Part shown: one piece after another, positions 7,734-15,561 of the stretch
Layout: every line of letters begins with the position of its first letter
How positions within the stretch are numbered: the first letter of the stretch is position 1
NCBI GenBank assembly: GCA_937877515.1
Contig: CALFIX010000034.1
Span: forward strand, 25,183 to 89,182
Length of the DNA stretch: 64,000 nucleotides
From: an uncultured Treponema sp.
GTDB taxonomy: Bacteria > Spirochaetota > Spirochaetia > Treponematales > Treponemataceae
Direction: 5' to 3'
Position numbers and translations under genes: made by a program
The notes under the pieces: generated by a model
The model's database searches: none
Told to the model about the DNA's origin: nothing
The model's input: the letters and a program-made list of their open reading frames with translations, nothing else

Positions 7734-8663
7734 ATGAAAAATAAGTTTTATAGTTTATTGTTTGTTTTTCTTAGCGTAGGAATTATTTTTGCAGAAAGTG
7801 CATGCTCTAAAAAGGATGCAAATGTAAAAGCTGAGAATTCTTTAGAAAGCGGGTTTAGCCGTATAGTTTCTTTAAGTCCTGCCGGAACAGAAATACTATG
7901 TTCTGTAGGTGCAATGGAGCAAATTGTAGCTAGAACAGATTTTTGTGATTTTCCTAAAGCTATAAAGGAAAAACCTAGTGTAGGTGGCTTTAGTGGTGAA
8001 ACATTAAGTATAGAAACAATTCTATATTATAAGCCTGATTTTGTTTATGGAACAAAAGGTATTCATGACTCTATTAGTCAGGTTTTGGAGCAGGCAGGAG
8101 TTGCAGTTTATCTTTCTGATGTAAAAAGTACAGAAGATGTTTTAAATGAAATTGCCGTAATAGGTTCTTTAACAGGACATGCTGCAGAAGGATTGGAATG
8201 TTATAAAAAAATAAAAAATGTTTTTAATGAGGTTAATTCTATTGTTGTAAATGCAGAAAGTAAACCTCTTGTTTACTATGAAGTATGGTCTGCACCTTTT
8301 ATGAGCATTGGAAATAAAAGCTACATAGCCGGTCTTATAAATACAGCTGGAGGAATAAATGTTTTTGAAGATGTGGATGAAGAGTATCCTCTTGTAAGTG
8401 AAGAAGCTGTTGTTGCGCGTATGCCAGAAATTATAATTATTCCAGATATGAATGGAGAAAGTACTCACAGCATTAGTGGGCGTCATGGTTGGAGCATAAT
8501 TCCTGCAGTAAAGAATAAAAAAGTTTATTTTGCAGATAGTAATGTGTTTAGTCGTCCGGGTCCTCGCATGACAGAAGCTTTAGTTTCTATTGCGCAAATG
8601 ATTCATCCTGAACTGGATTTTAGTAATGTTGATGCCATTATTCTTAGAGATGATGAAAATTAA
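7734..8663 (+). CDS. B12/siderophore-type ABC substrate-binding lipoprotein (BtuF/FecB-like)
   Basis: A 309-residue protein with a signal peptide ending in a lipobox (ESACSKK), so it is probably anchored by lipid. It has the periplasmic-binding-protein type 3 signatures IVSLSPAGTEILCSVGA and IVARTDFCDFP, a helical linker, and a C-terminal lobe ending RPGPRMTEALVSIAQMIHP. These proteins deliver cobalamin, haem or ferric siderophores to a BtuC/FecCD permease, which is encoded 3 nt downstream. The frame is open from 7662, but the ATG at 7734 begins the signal peptide. The ligand cannot be decided from sequence. No ATPase gene follows in the window. Confidence 0.85.
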   Translation: MKNKFYSLLFVFLSVGIIFAESACSKKDANVKAENSLESGFSRIVSLSPAGTEILCSVGAMEQIVARTDFCDFPKAIKEKPSVGGFSGETLSIETILYYKPDFVYGTKGIHDSISQVLEQAGVAVYLSDVKSTEDVLNEIAVIGSLTGHAAEGLECYKKIKNVFNEVNSIVVNAESKPLVYYEVWSAPFMSIGNKSYIAGLINTAGGINVFEDVDEEYPLVSEEAVVARMPEIIIIPDMNGESTHSISGRHGWSIIPAVKNKKVYFADSNVFSRPGPRMTEALVSIAQMIHPELDFSNVDAIILRDDEN

Positions 8664-8666
8664 TTT

Positions 8667-9662
8667 ATGAAAAAAAATACTAGCTTTGTTTTTAAATTTA
8701 TTTTCCTTATACTAATTTTTATTATTGTATTTTTACTTTCTCTTTTAATTGGAGCACAGAATCTTTCTGTTAGAGATATTTTATTTAAAAGTGAGAGTTT
8801 TTCACGTTTAATTTTTACACAGATTCGCTTACCACGAACGCTTCTTGCTTTAGTTGCAGGCTCTTTATTAGCAGGTAGTGGTGCGTGTTTTCAAATGTTT
8901 TTTAGAAATCCACTTGCAGAACCAGGCATTATGGGAGTTTCTTCCGGTGCAACATTAGGGGCAGTTATAGCTTCTTCATTTTTGGGTGGGAGTGTGCATT
9001 CTGTTTTAGGTGGCATATTAAGCCCTGTTAATGCTGGAGCTTTTTTAGGTGCATTGGGAGCAGGGCTTTTAGTGACAGGCATTGCAGGTTTTAGACGTGA
9101 CAGCACAGTTGCCCTTTTGTTGTGTGGAACAGCTTTGGGTTCGTTGTATTCTGCACTTATTGCAATTTTATTAAGCCTAAATGATACACAGCTACACACA
9201 ATGTATATATGGATGTTAGGAAGTTTTAGCGGACGCGGATGGAATGAAGTTATTTTTATAATTGTTCCGTCTTTTATTGCATGTGTATTACTTTTTTTAG
9301 CTTCTCACAGTTTAGACCTTCTTAGCGGTGGTGAAGAGAGCGCGCTTTCTTTAGGTGTAGAGGTAAAACATCTTAGACTCTTAGTAATTGTAGCAGGAGC
9401 TGTTGCTACGAGCGCAGCTGTGTGTGCCGGTGGAACCATAGGTTTTGTAGGTTTGGTTTCGCCTCATGTGATGCGGCGTATTTTTGGAGTTAAGTCTAAA
9501 ACCCTTATTCCTTTAAGCATGATTGGTGGGGCAATACTTATGCTCTTTTCTGATATGCTTTCTAGAATTGTAATGCCACCTTCTGAAATACCAGTTGGAA
9601 CTATAACAGCTTTAGTTGGAGCACCATTTTTTATTTCGCTGTTATTTACTTCTAGGCGTTAA
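8667..9662 (+). CDS. FecCD/BtuC-family ABC transporter permease
   Basis: A 331-residue polytopic protein with about nine to ten membrane helices and the FecCD signatures: RLPRTLLALVAGSLLAGSG near residue 50, PLAEPGIMGVSSGA near residue 85, and GTIGFVGLVSPHVMRR near residue 255, which contains the coupling region that contacts the ATPase. It is the channel for the preceding binding protein and starts 3 nt after it. The expected ATP-binding subunit is missing from the operon, because the next gene is on the other strand, so it must be encoded elsewhere or shared. Confidence 0.9.
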   Translation: MKKNTSFVFKFIFLILIFIIVFLLSLLIGAQNLSVRDILFKSESFSRLIFTQIRLPRTLLALVAGSLLAGSGACFQMFFRNPLAEPGIMGVSSGATLGAVIASSFLGGSVHSVLGGILSPVNAGAFLGALGAGLLVTGIAGFRRDSTVALLLCGTALGSLYSALIAILLSLNDTQLHTMYIWMLGSFSGRGWNEVIFIIVPSFIACVLLFLASHSLDLLSGGEESALSLGVEVKHLRLLVIVAGAVATSAAVCAGGTIGFVGLVSPHVMRRIFGVKSKTLIPLSMIGGAILMLFSDMLSRIVMPPSEIPVGTITALVGAPFFISLLFTSRR

Positions 9663-9664
9663 AA

Positions 9665-9859
9665 TCAGTCGTAGTCCGTTGAATTATAAGCTTTAAACCA
9701 GTCGTTTTTGTTTTTCCAGGATGTAGATTTTTCTTGTAGCATTTCTGCATCTTCTTTTCCTTGGAAGATACGCCATTCATCGTAGTGTTTTTGCACTTTA
9801 GAATTTTTTTCTTTAGAGTCTTTATTTTTTTCTTTTAAATCTTCTATTCCGTTTGCCAT
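9665..9859 (-). CDS. Small charged hypothetical protein
   Basis: A 64-residue, strongly hydrophilic open frame rich in Lys, Glu and Asp (GIEDLKEKNKDSKEKNSK at the N-terminus, DWFKAYNSTDYD at the C-terminus). I recognise no family. It lies 11 nt downstream of the adenylate cyclase gene on the same strand. A TATAAT -10-like hexamer lies 10 nt before its ATG without a ribosome-binding site, the same style as other leaderless-type genes here. It could be real or chance; its charge and non-shadow position favour real. Confidence 0.45.
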   Translation of the reverse strand: MANGIEDLKEKNKDSKEKNSKVQKHYDEWRIFQGKEDAEMLQEKSTSWKNKNDWFKAYNSTDYD

Positions 9860-9870
9860 ATTTTTTTTAA

Positions 9871-11274
9871 TTATAGAAAATATGTTTTCATTAAACCTTT
9901 TCCTTTTATTTCCATTTCTATGCTTTTTCCGTAGTTAAAAAAGTCAACAGTTTGTTCGCGGGTAGTTTCTGTTACATGAATGCGCATGGCTTCTCCTGAA
10001 CTTTCCATGCGACTTGCAACATTTACTGTGTCGCCCCAAATGTCATAAATAAATTTTGTTTTTCCGATTACGCCAGCAACAAGGTTTCCGGTGTTGATGC
10101 CAATGCGGATTTTTATTTGAACCTTAGAGGTCTTATTAAATTCTTGAACATCTTTTAGAAGGCCTTGTGCAAAGTGAATCATTTTTACAGCGGCTTCATT
10201 AGAAGTTGAATCTGAAAGACCTGTAGCAGCCATATATGCGTCGCCAATAGTTTTGATTTTTTCTATACCTTCTGCTTGTGCACGTTCGTCAAAGAGGGTA
10301 GTCATTTTGTTAAGCATAGAAACGGTTTCTTCTGCTGTCATTTTACCACTCATTTTTGTAAAGTTTACTATGTCTGTAAAAAGAACGGTTGCATTTGGAT
10401 ATTCTTTTGCTATTGTTTGTCCAGGATTTTCTGTAAGTTCTTTAGCTATATCTGCAGGAAGAATATTTAGTAAAAGATTTTCTGCTTTTTTATTTGCAAG
10501 TACTAATTCTTTTGTTCGTTTTTCTACATCTTTTTCTAGTTTAATTTTATAGCGTTCAAGTATTTCTATTTCTAATCGGTGTGCTTTTTCTACTTGATCG
10601 TTCATGTCGATTAACGCAAAAATATGAAGAACAATAACATTGAATACCAAAGAAATATTTTGTAAAGAAAGGCCATAAAATACAAGTTGTAGTATTGTAG
10701 CAATAGTTGGAAGAAGTGTAAAAATTAAAAGCGGATACCACATTGCTCGGCGAAGATTTTTTTTGTATTGAATTATAACTGAAAATTGAATTGATATGAT
10801 TAAGAAAGTAAAAAAGTAGTTTATATAAATTCCATAGGCTCTTTTGTAGCGATTTTGTTCATCGAATGTATAAAAGAATCCTGCTGATTGAGAAAGTAGT
10901 AAAAGAATTATAAGTAAAAAAAGAATCATGTAAACAATATCTAGTCGAAGAGGTGCTTTTTTTAAGCCTCCTTCGTGTGTAAATAAATCTTTTATGTACA
11001 TGTTAAAGAAGAATTGAATTCCATAACCAAAAAAGAAAACAGAAAAATTTGAAAGTCTAACCATCCACCAAGCTAGTGTACTTGTGTCGCCTCTGTATAT
11101 GTAAGCAAATCTGTCCATAGTAAGGAGTAATGCTGCTGTAATTTCTAGGCTTAAAAGTGCAAATTTACGAGTCTTTGAAGTTGTTTTTGTAAGTGCACTC
11201 AATAATGCAAGTATTGTACAAATACCTATAAAAAAAAGCATTATGTTGAGCTGATGATTTCTTAAGAAATTCAT
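9871..11274 (-). CDS. Membrane-bound class III adenylate cyclase
   Basis: The 467-residue protein has about six to seven N-terminal membrane helices (residues 5-225), a coiled-coil linker (about 228-265) and a C-terminal class III cyclase domain. The metal-binding aspartates are D301 (LFTDIVNFT) and D345 (TIGDAYMAA). The adenine-selecting pair is K341 and D411 (FIYDIWGDT), and the transition-state residues are N418 and R422. These are the adenylyl-type rather than guanylyl-type residues, so the product should be cAMP from ATP, made by a homodimer with two complete sites. The N-terminal membrane domain may sense a ligand. A TACAAT -10-like hexamer ends six nt before the ATG, and no ribosome-binding site is seen. 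Confidence 0.9.
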   Translation of the reverse strand: MNFLRNHQLNIMLFFIGICTILALLSALTKTTSKTRKFALLSLEITAALLLTMDRFAYIYRGDTSTLAWWMVRLSNFSVFFFGYGIQFFFNMYIKDLFTHEGGLKKAPLRLDIVYMILFLLIILLLLSQSAGFFYTFDEQNRYKRAYGIYINYFFTFLIISIQFSVIIQYKKNLRRAMWYPLLIFTLLPTIATILQLVFYGLSLQNISLVFNVIVLHIFALIDMNDQVEKAHRLEIEILERYKIKLEKDVEKRTKELVLANKKAENLLLNILPADIAKELTENPGQTIAKEYPNATVLFTDIVNFTKMSGKMTAEETVSMLNKMTTLFDERAQAEGIEKIKTIGDAYMAATGLSDSTSNEAAVKMIHFAQGLLKDVQEFNKTSKVQIKIRIGINTGNLVAGVIGKTKFIYDIWGDTVNVASRMESSGEAMRIHVTETTREQTVDFFNYGKSIEMEIKGKGLMKTYFL

Positions 11275-11357
11275 GAGATTATTGTAACATAGTTTATGAT
11301 TTAAGGTAAGAATTTAAGGCGATTTTTAGAAATTAGATTTTTTGTTTTAGCATGAGC

Positions 11358-11442
11358 ACGGCGTGGAATGGTGGCAAAGCCAGCGACCACAGAGAACGAA
11401 GTGAGCGAGGACGCCGAGCGTGAGCGAGCCATGGAAGGCCGT
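11358..11442. repeat. GC-rich foldable intergenic element
   Basis: This stretch is much richer in G and C than its surroundings. It has outer complementary arms (ACGGC at 11358-11362 with GCCGT at 11438-11442, plus ATGG with CCAT), an inner GTGG...CCAC hairpin around 11371-11390 and the direct repeat GTGAGCGAG at 11401 and 11420. Open frames on both strands through it are not gene-like. Confidence 0.5.
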
Positions 11443-11469
11443 AATAAAAGTGGAGTATTTGTTTGGTGT

Positions 11470-11501
11470 AAAAAAATCCCGCAACAGAGAATGCTGCGGG
11501 A
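11470..11501 (-). terminator. Intrinsic terminator of the OFA transporter gene
   Basis: On the minus strand TCCCGCA (11501-11495) pairs with TGCGGGA (11483-11477) and is followed by seven T residues (11476-11470). It lies 20 nt after the stop codon. Confidence 0.85.
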
Positions 11502-11519
11502 CAAACTATGCTTTCTAAG

Positions 11520-12827
11520 TTATTTTTCTACTGCTTTGCCACTTTTCCTAACTAAGAAGATGCTTAAAAGAAGTGCGACCACGTAGAGAACACCTGTTGC
11601 GTAAAGGACTGTCTGGTAGCCGGTTGGGTTTACGGTTATGCCGTTTACAACTTTAAGGCTGTCCTGACCAAAGTGGTTTACAATCCAGGTTGCCATTTGG
11701 TTTCCTGAAAGTCCTGCGAATGCCCATGCACTTAATGTAATGCCGTGAATTGCGCTGATGTTACCCATGCCGTAGTGGTCGTGTAAAAGTGTTGGTACGT
11801 TGGAGAATCCTCCGCCGTAGCCTGCGTTTACTACAAAAATAAGTGCTAAAACTAAGGCTATGAGGAGAATGTTTCCGTTTCCGTTTTTGATTCCGCCTGT
11901 TAAAAGTACGATTGCTGTGAATGCAATGGAAAGACCGAAGATGATTTTATACATTGTGTTTCTGTCTTTTAAGTGGTCGGCCCATGCACTGAATCCTAAG
12001 CGGCCACCTGCGTTAAAGATTGCGCTTATTGTAGAAATGAGTCCTACAGCACTTCCCAATCCTATGCATTTAATAATCATTTTTTCCTGACTGATTATTG
12101 CAAGTCCGCAGGTGATGTTTATGTAGAACATAAGCCAGATTCCAATGTAGTTTGAAACAGGCTTACTCTTAAGGGTAGCAATAATTCCGTCTTCCTTGCT
12201 CTTTGTCTGGGGTTCAACCCAGTCGGCAGGTTTTGCAAGTAAGAGGTGACCTAAGAACATCATTACAAAGTATACGGCTGCGAGGATAACAAACATTTTC
12301 CAGATTCCGCCCTCGCCAAGACCGTTTAACATGGACTGCATGATTGGAGATGCTATTGCTTTTGCAGCTCCGAATCCTGCAACTGCAAGGCCTGTTGCTA
12401 ACCCCTTTGAGTCTTTAAACCAAAGCATTAAAGTTTTTACCGGGCTCAAGTATCCGGTTCCTAGCCCTATACCCATGATGAATCCGTAACTTAAGTAGAT
12501 TCCAATGAGTGCAAGAGCTGAATGCTGATGGTTTCCTCCGTACCAGATGAAAAATCCGGTTCCTGCCATGCCGAGTGCAAAGCAGATTGTTGCGATGAGG
12601 GAAGATTTGTGAATGTTTTTTTCTACAATGTTTCCCATAAATGCGGCACTCATTCCGAGGAAGAAGATTGCAAAGCTAAATGCCCATTCTGTTGCTGCCT
12701 TAGAAAATCCTATGTAGTCTGCAATTTCCTGACTAAAGATAGACCAGCAGTAAACCGTACCGATTGAGCAGTGTAAAAGGAGGGCTGGAATTGCACCTCG
12801 AATCCATTTGTTTTGAATGTTTTTCAT
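11520..12827 (-). CDS. OFA-family MFS transporter (oxalate/formate antiporter family)
   Basis: A 435-residue protein with twelve predicted membrane helices. The OFA-family features are an N-terminal IPALLLHCSIGTVYCWSIF helix, GIGLGTGYLSPVKTLMLWF near residue 120, and a glycine-rich seventh-to-eighth helix region. The family exchanges small carboxylates such as oxalate, formate or related acids across the cytoplasmic membrane. Substrate cannot be assigned by eye. The pyruvate formate-lyase genes at 26-31 kb make formate an end product, so formate export is a possible role, but this is inference. It has an AAGGAA ribosome-binding site and its own promoter and terminator, and is monocistronic. 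Confidence 0.82.
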   Translation of the reverse strand: MKNIQNKWIRGAIPALLLHCSIGTVYCWSIFSQEIADYIGFSKAATEWAFSFAIFFLGMSAAFMGNIVEKNIHKSSLIATICFALGMAGTGFFIWYGGNHQHSALALIGIYLSYGFIMGIGLGTGYLSPVKTLMLWFKDSKGLATGLAVAGFGAAKAIASPIMQSMLNGLGEGGIWKMFVILAAVYFVMMFLGHLLLAKPADWVEPQTKSKEDGIIATLKSKPVSNYIGIWLMFYINITCGLAIISQEKMIIKCIGLGSAVGLISTISAIFNAGGRLGFSAWADHLKDRNTMYKIIFGLSIAFTAIVLLTGGIKNGNGNILLIALVLALIFVVNAGYGGGFSNVPTLLHDHYGMGNISAIHGITLSAWAFAGLSGNQMATWIVNHFGQDSLKVVNGITVNPTGYQTVLYATGVLYVVALLLSIFLVRKSGKAVEK

Positions 12828-12859
12828 GCGCGTTCCTTAAGTGAATATTAAGTAGTTAT

Positions 12860-12888
12860 ATTATATAGAAGAAAGTTTATTCCGTAAA
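12860..12888 (-). promoter_or_regulatory. Promoter of the OFA transporter gene
   Basis: On the minus strand TTTACG (12888-12883), a 17-nt spacer and TATAAT (12865-12860). The 5' leader is about 25 nt and carries AAGGAA. Confidence 0.55.
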
Positions 12889-13042
12889 GTGTTCTTTAAC
12901 CTTTATGCGATGCAAAGAGTGGCTAAAAACCCCAAAAAGCGTGGAACTGTATAAAGATAGCGGCGTTCATTTTGTTTATTGTGCTTACTTTTTGCCTTGT
13001 GTTCCTGTCGCTCTTCATAAAAAAAATTTAATAAAAATTTGC

Positions 13043-13071
13043 TTGACAAAGATAATATTGTAACTGATAAT
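13043..13071 (+). promoter_or_regulatory. Consensus-like promoter of the lacI-type gene
   Basis: TTGACA (13043-13048), a 17-nt spacer and GATAAT (13066-13071). The predicted start near 13078 gives a leader of only about six nucleotides before the ATG at 13084. This promoter lies inside the frame that opens at the TTG at 13039, which argues against that upstream start. Confidence 0.65.
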
Positions 13072-13083
13072 GTATTTAGTTAC

Positions 13084-14100
13084 ATGAAAGCGGTTTCAAA
13101 TAAACAGAGTACAATTTATGACGTCGCAAAAATGGCTGGAGTTAGCAGTGCTACGGTTTCGCGTGTGTTGAATTCTCCAGACATGGTTGCTAAGGAAAAG
13201 AGAGAAAAAGTTCAGGAAGCTATTAATGCCCTGAATTTTGTTCCTAAAGCTGATGCTGTTGCTAATGCTCGTGCATCATACAAAAAGATTGGTGTTGTGG
13301 CTCCTTTTTTTACGCAGCCTTCGTTTATGGAGCGACTTCGCGGGGTGGCACAGGTTTTGACATCTGAGCATTACGAATTAGTAATTTATTCTATGGACAC
13401 AGAAGAAGATTTAGAAAATTACGTTCAGATGCTTGTAAATACTCGTCGAGTTGATGGATTGATTATGCTTTGTGTTAAGCCTGAAGAAAAAATTCTTACA
13501 CTATTACGCGAAGCTGAGTTTCCTGTTTGTTTTGTTGAATGTGAATGTGAAGGATTTGATAGTGTTCTTGTTCAAAACTTACAAGGTGGTCAGCTTGCTG
13601 CAGAATTTTTGTTTTCGAGAGGTGTTAAGAGACCAGGGTTTGTGGGGCAGTACTCTAGCAAAGAATATACTGTCAGTGCGACAGAAGAAAGATTTAGAGG
13701 TTTTAGTTTTTATTTTGCAAATCAGGGAATTACTATTAAAAAAGAGCATGTTTGGATTGGAGATTTTTCTGAAGGAACTTTAGATGAATCGTTGGAAAAA
13801 TATCTTGAGCAGAAAGATTTACCAGATGCTGTTTTTTGTTCCAGTGATGTAATTGCTGCTCGGTTTATTCGTGTGGCTCAGAGTAAAGGTATAGATGTTC
13901 CTGAAAAAATAAAGGTTATTGGTTTTGATAACATTGATGTTAGTGAATATCTTGGGCTTACGTCTGTAAGTCAGAGTCTTGAAGAGTCGGGACGTGTTGC
14001 AGCAAGGCTTGTTCTAGAGCGAATTGCAAAAAAAGAGAGTGCAGTTGTAACGGCAAGAGTTCCGATTGAAGTTATTGAGCGTGAAACAACAGGTTTTTGA
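13084..14100 (+). CDS. LacI-family transcriptional regulator
   Basis: The 338-residue regulator has an N-terminal LacI helix-turn-helix with hinge helix (TIYDVAKMAGVSSATVSRVL, about residues 10-29). A periplasmic-binding-protein-like effector domain follows, with blocks such as KKIGVVAPFFTQPSF, RVDGLIMLC and KVIGFDNIDVSEYLGLTSV. It should bind a sugar and control the downstream alpha-glucoside operon. The ATG at 13084 is chosen because the frame upstream is occupied by a good promoter. A LacI/CcpA-type operator overlaps the start codon, so autoregulation is likely. The gene starts the cluster, 69 nt before the binding-protein gene. Confidence 0.88.
   Translation: MKAVSNKQSTIYDVAKMAGVSSATVSRVLNSPDMVAKEKREKVQEAINALNFVPKADAVANARASYKKIGVVAPFFTQPSFMERLRGVAQVLTSEHYELVIYSMDTEEDLENYVQMLVNTRRVDGLIMLCVKPEEKILTLLREAEFPVCFVECECEGFDSVLVQNLQGGQLAAEFLFSRGVKRPGFVGQYSSKEYTVSATEERFRGFSFYFANQGITIKKEHVWIGDFSEGTLDESLEKYLEQKDLPDAVFCSSDVIAARFIRVAQSKGIDVPEKIKVIGFDNIDVSEYLGLTSVSQSLEESGRVAARLVLERIAKKESAVVTARVPIEVIERETTGF
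13085..13098 (+). promoter_or_regulatory. LacI/CcpA-type operator overlapping the lacI start codon
   Basis: TGAAAGCGGTTTCA fits the LacI-family consensus TGWNANCGNTNWCA at every position, with the central CG typical of hinge-helix binding. It begins one base into the start codon and about seven bases after the predicted transcription start, so repressor bound there would block its own gene. Confidence 0.65.
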
Positions 14101-14169
14101 GCTCTTAGAAAATATAAAAGCTAGCTATCTGGTTTTATTGGTTGCAATTTTGTAGCTTAAGGAGGCTAT

Positions 14170-15474
14170 ATGAAAAAAAATGTTATGGTTGGTGCAGTAA
14201 CTTTTACTGTAGCAGTTCTTGCTGTGTTAACAGGTTGCAGTAAGAAAGAAGGTTCTTCTAATTCTAAGAAAAGTGAAGAAGGAATTATTCGTATTGAAGG
14301 TGCATTCCGTGGGGAAGAAGAAGCTCGCTTCCAGGAAATTGTAAAAATCTTTAATGAAATGCATAAAGATGATGGGTACCAGGTAACTTATGAAGGTAGC
14401 CCAGACTTTGAGGTTCAAATTCAAGTAGAAACACAGGCAAACACTCCTCCAGATATTGCAGTCTTACCTCAGCCAGGAACAATGAAGCGTTTTGCAGAAG
14501 CTGGGTTGATTAAGGCTTTAGATAGCGATGTTGTTGCAGCAATTGATAATAGCTATGCACCAGTTTGGAAGGAACTTGGTTCTTATAATGGTCAGGTTTA
14601 TGGTGTATTTCATCGTGTAAATGCAAAAAGTTTTGTTTGGTATAACAAGAAAGAATGGGCAAAGCGTGGTTATAAAATTCCTGCTACATGGGAAAAACTT
14701 AGAGCACTTGAAGAACAGATGGTTAGTGATGGTATTACACCTTGGACAGTAGGTTTTGAAAGCGGAGCAGCTACAGGTTGGCCAGGAACAGACTGGCTTG
14801 AAGATATGATGCTTAGAACTGCAGGCCCTGATGTATACGACAAATGGGTAAACCACGAAATTGCCTTTAATGATCCAGTAGTTGTAAAGGCTCTTAAATA
14901 TTGTGGTGAAATCTTTTTAAATGATAAATACGTTTACGGGGGTGCTTCAAATATTGTAACCATGAACTATGGAGACAGTATTAAACCTTTGTTTGAAAAT
15001 CCTCCTAAAGCAATGATGAATCGTCAGGGCAACTTTATTACAGGTTTTATGCAGCAGGAAATTCAGGACAACATGGAAGAAAATGTTGGTGTATTTGCTC
15101 TTCCTGGAGTTGATGAAAAATGGGGCACACCTGTTTTAGGTGGTGGAGACCAGTTTGTTGCATTTTCTGATAAACCTGGTGTAAAAGAATTTCTTACTTT
15201 CTTAACAACCTGGGATGCTTGTGCACCTTGGGCTAGAGTAGGAGGAGCTTTGTTCCCTCATAAAAATCAAAATTTTGATGATTATGGTTCTAGCGTAGAA
15301 AGAGATATTGCAAAGATTTTAGTAAATGCAAGCGTTTTCCGTTTTGATGCTTCAGATTTAATGCCTACAGAAGTTGGTTCAGGTTCTTTCTGGACAGGTA
15401 TGGTAAACTATGTTTCTGGTGCAGAAACTGCAGAAGAAGCTCTTAAGACAATAGAAGAAACATGGTCTAAATAA
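14170..15474 (+). CDS. Alpha-glucoside ABC transporter substrate-binding lipoprotein (AglE-like)
   Basis: A 434-residue family 1 extracellular solute-binding protein with an N-terminal signal peptide and lipobox (VLTGCSKK). Its first strand IRIEGAFRGEEEARFQEIV and the NTPPDIAVLPQPGTMKRFAEAG block resemble the AglE group of alpha-glucoside binding proteins. It captures a glucoside, probably sucrose given the following amylosucrase and fructokinase genes, and hands it to the two permeases encoded downstream. A strong AAGGAGG ribosome-binding site supports the start. A hairpin at 15481-15520 separates it from the permeases and may raise its relative expression. Confidence 0.88.
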   Translation: MKKNVMVGAVTFTVAVLAVLTGCSKKEGSSNSKKSEEGIIRIEGAFRGEEEARFQEIVKIFNEMHKDDGYQVTYEGSPDFEVQIQVETQANTPPDIAVLPQPGTMKRFAEAGLIKALDSDVVAAIDNSYAPVWKELGSYNGQVYGVFHRVNAKSFVWYNKKEWAKRGYKIPATWEKLRALEEQMVSDGITPWTVGFESGAATGWPGTDWLEDMMLRTAGPDVYDKWVNHEIAFNDPVVVKALKYCGEIFLNDKYVYGGASNIVTMNYGDSIKPLFENPPKAMMNRQGNFITGFMQQEIQDNMEENVGVFALPGVDEKWGTPVLGGGDQFVAFSDKPGVKEFLTFLTTWDACAPWARVGGALFPHKNQNFDDYGSSVERDIAKILVNASVFRFDASDLMPTEVGSGSFWTGMVNYVSGAETAEEALKTIEETWSK

Positions 15475-15480
15475 AATTAT

Positions 15481-15520
15481 AAAGCTGTCTGTTCAGTGTA
15501 ATAACGTTCAGGCAGCTTTT
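15481..15520 (+). terminator. Intercistronic hairpin after the binding-protein gene
   Basis: AAAGCTGTCTG (15481-15491) pairs with CAGGCAGCTTT (15509-15519), 11 bp with one G-U pair. The 3' arm is followed by only a weak T-stretch. An overlapping alternative stem (CTTTTATAGT at 15516-15525 with ACTATAAAG just downstream) could compete with it. It probably causes partial termination or protects the upstream mRNA. Confidence 0.6.
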
Positions 15521-15561
15521 ATAGTAAAACGAACTATAAAGTTTGTTCGGGAGAAAATGTT

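Noticed and set aside
11301..11586. Open frames on both strands through the GC-rich element (67 and 72 codons)
   Set aside because: They follow the repetitive GC-rich element and a terminator, have biased composition and no ribosome-binding site.
13039..13083. TTG start for the LacI regulator
   Set aside because: The stretch contains a consensus-like promoter, and the family helix-turn-helix needs only the ATG at 13084.
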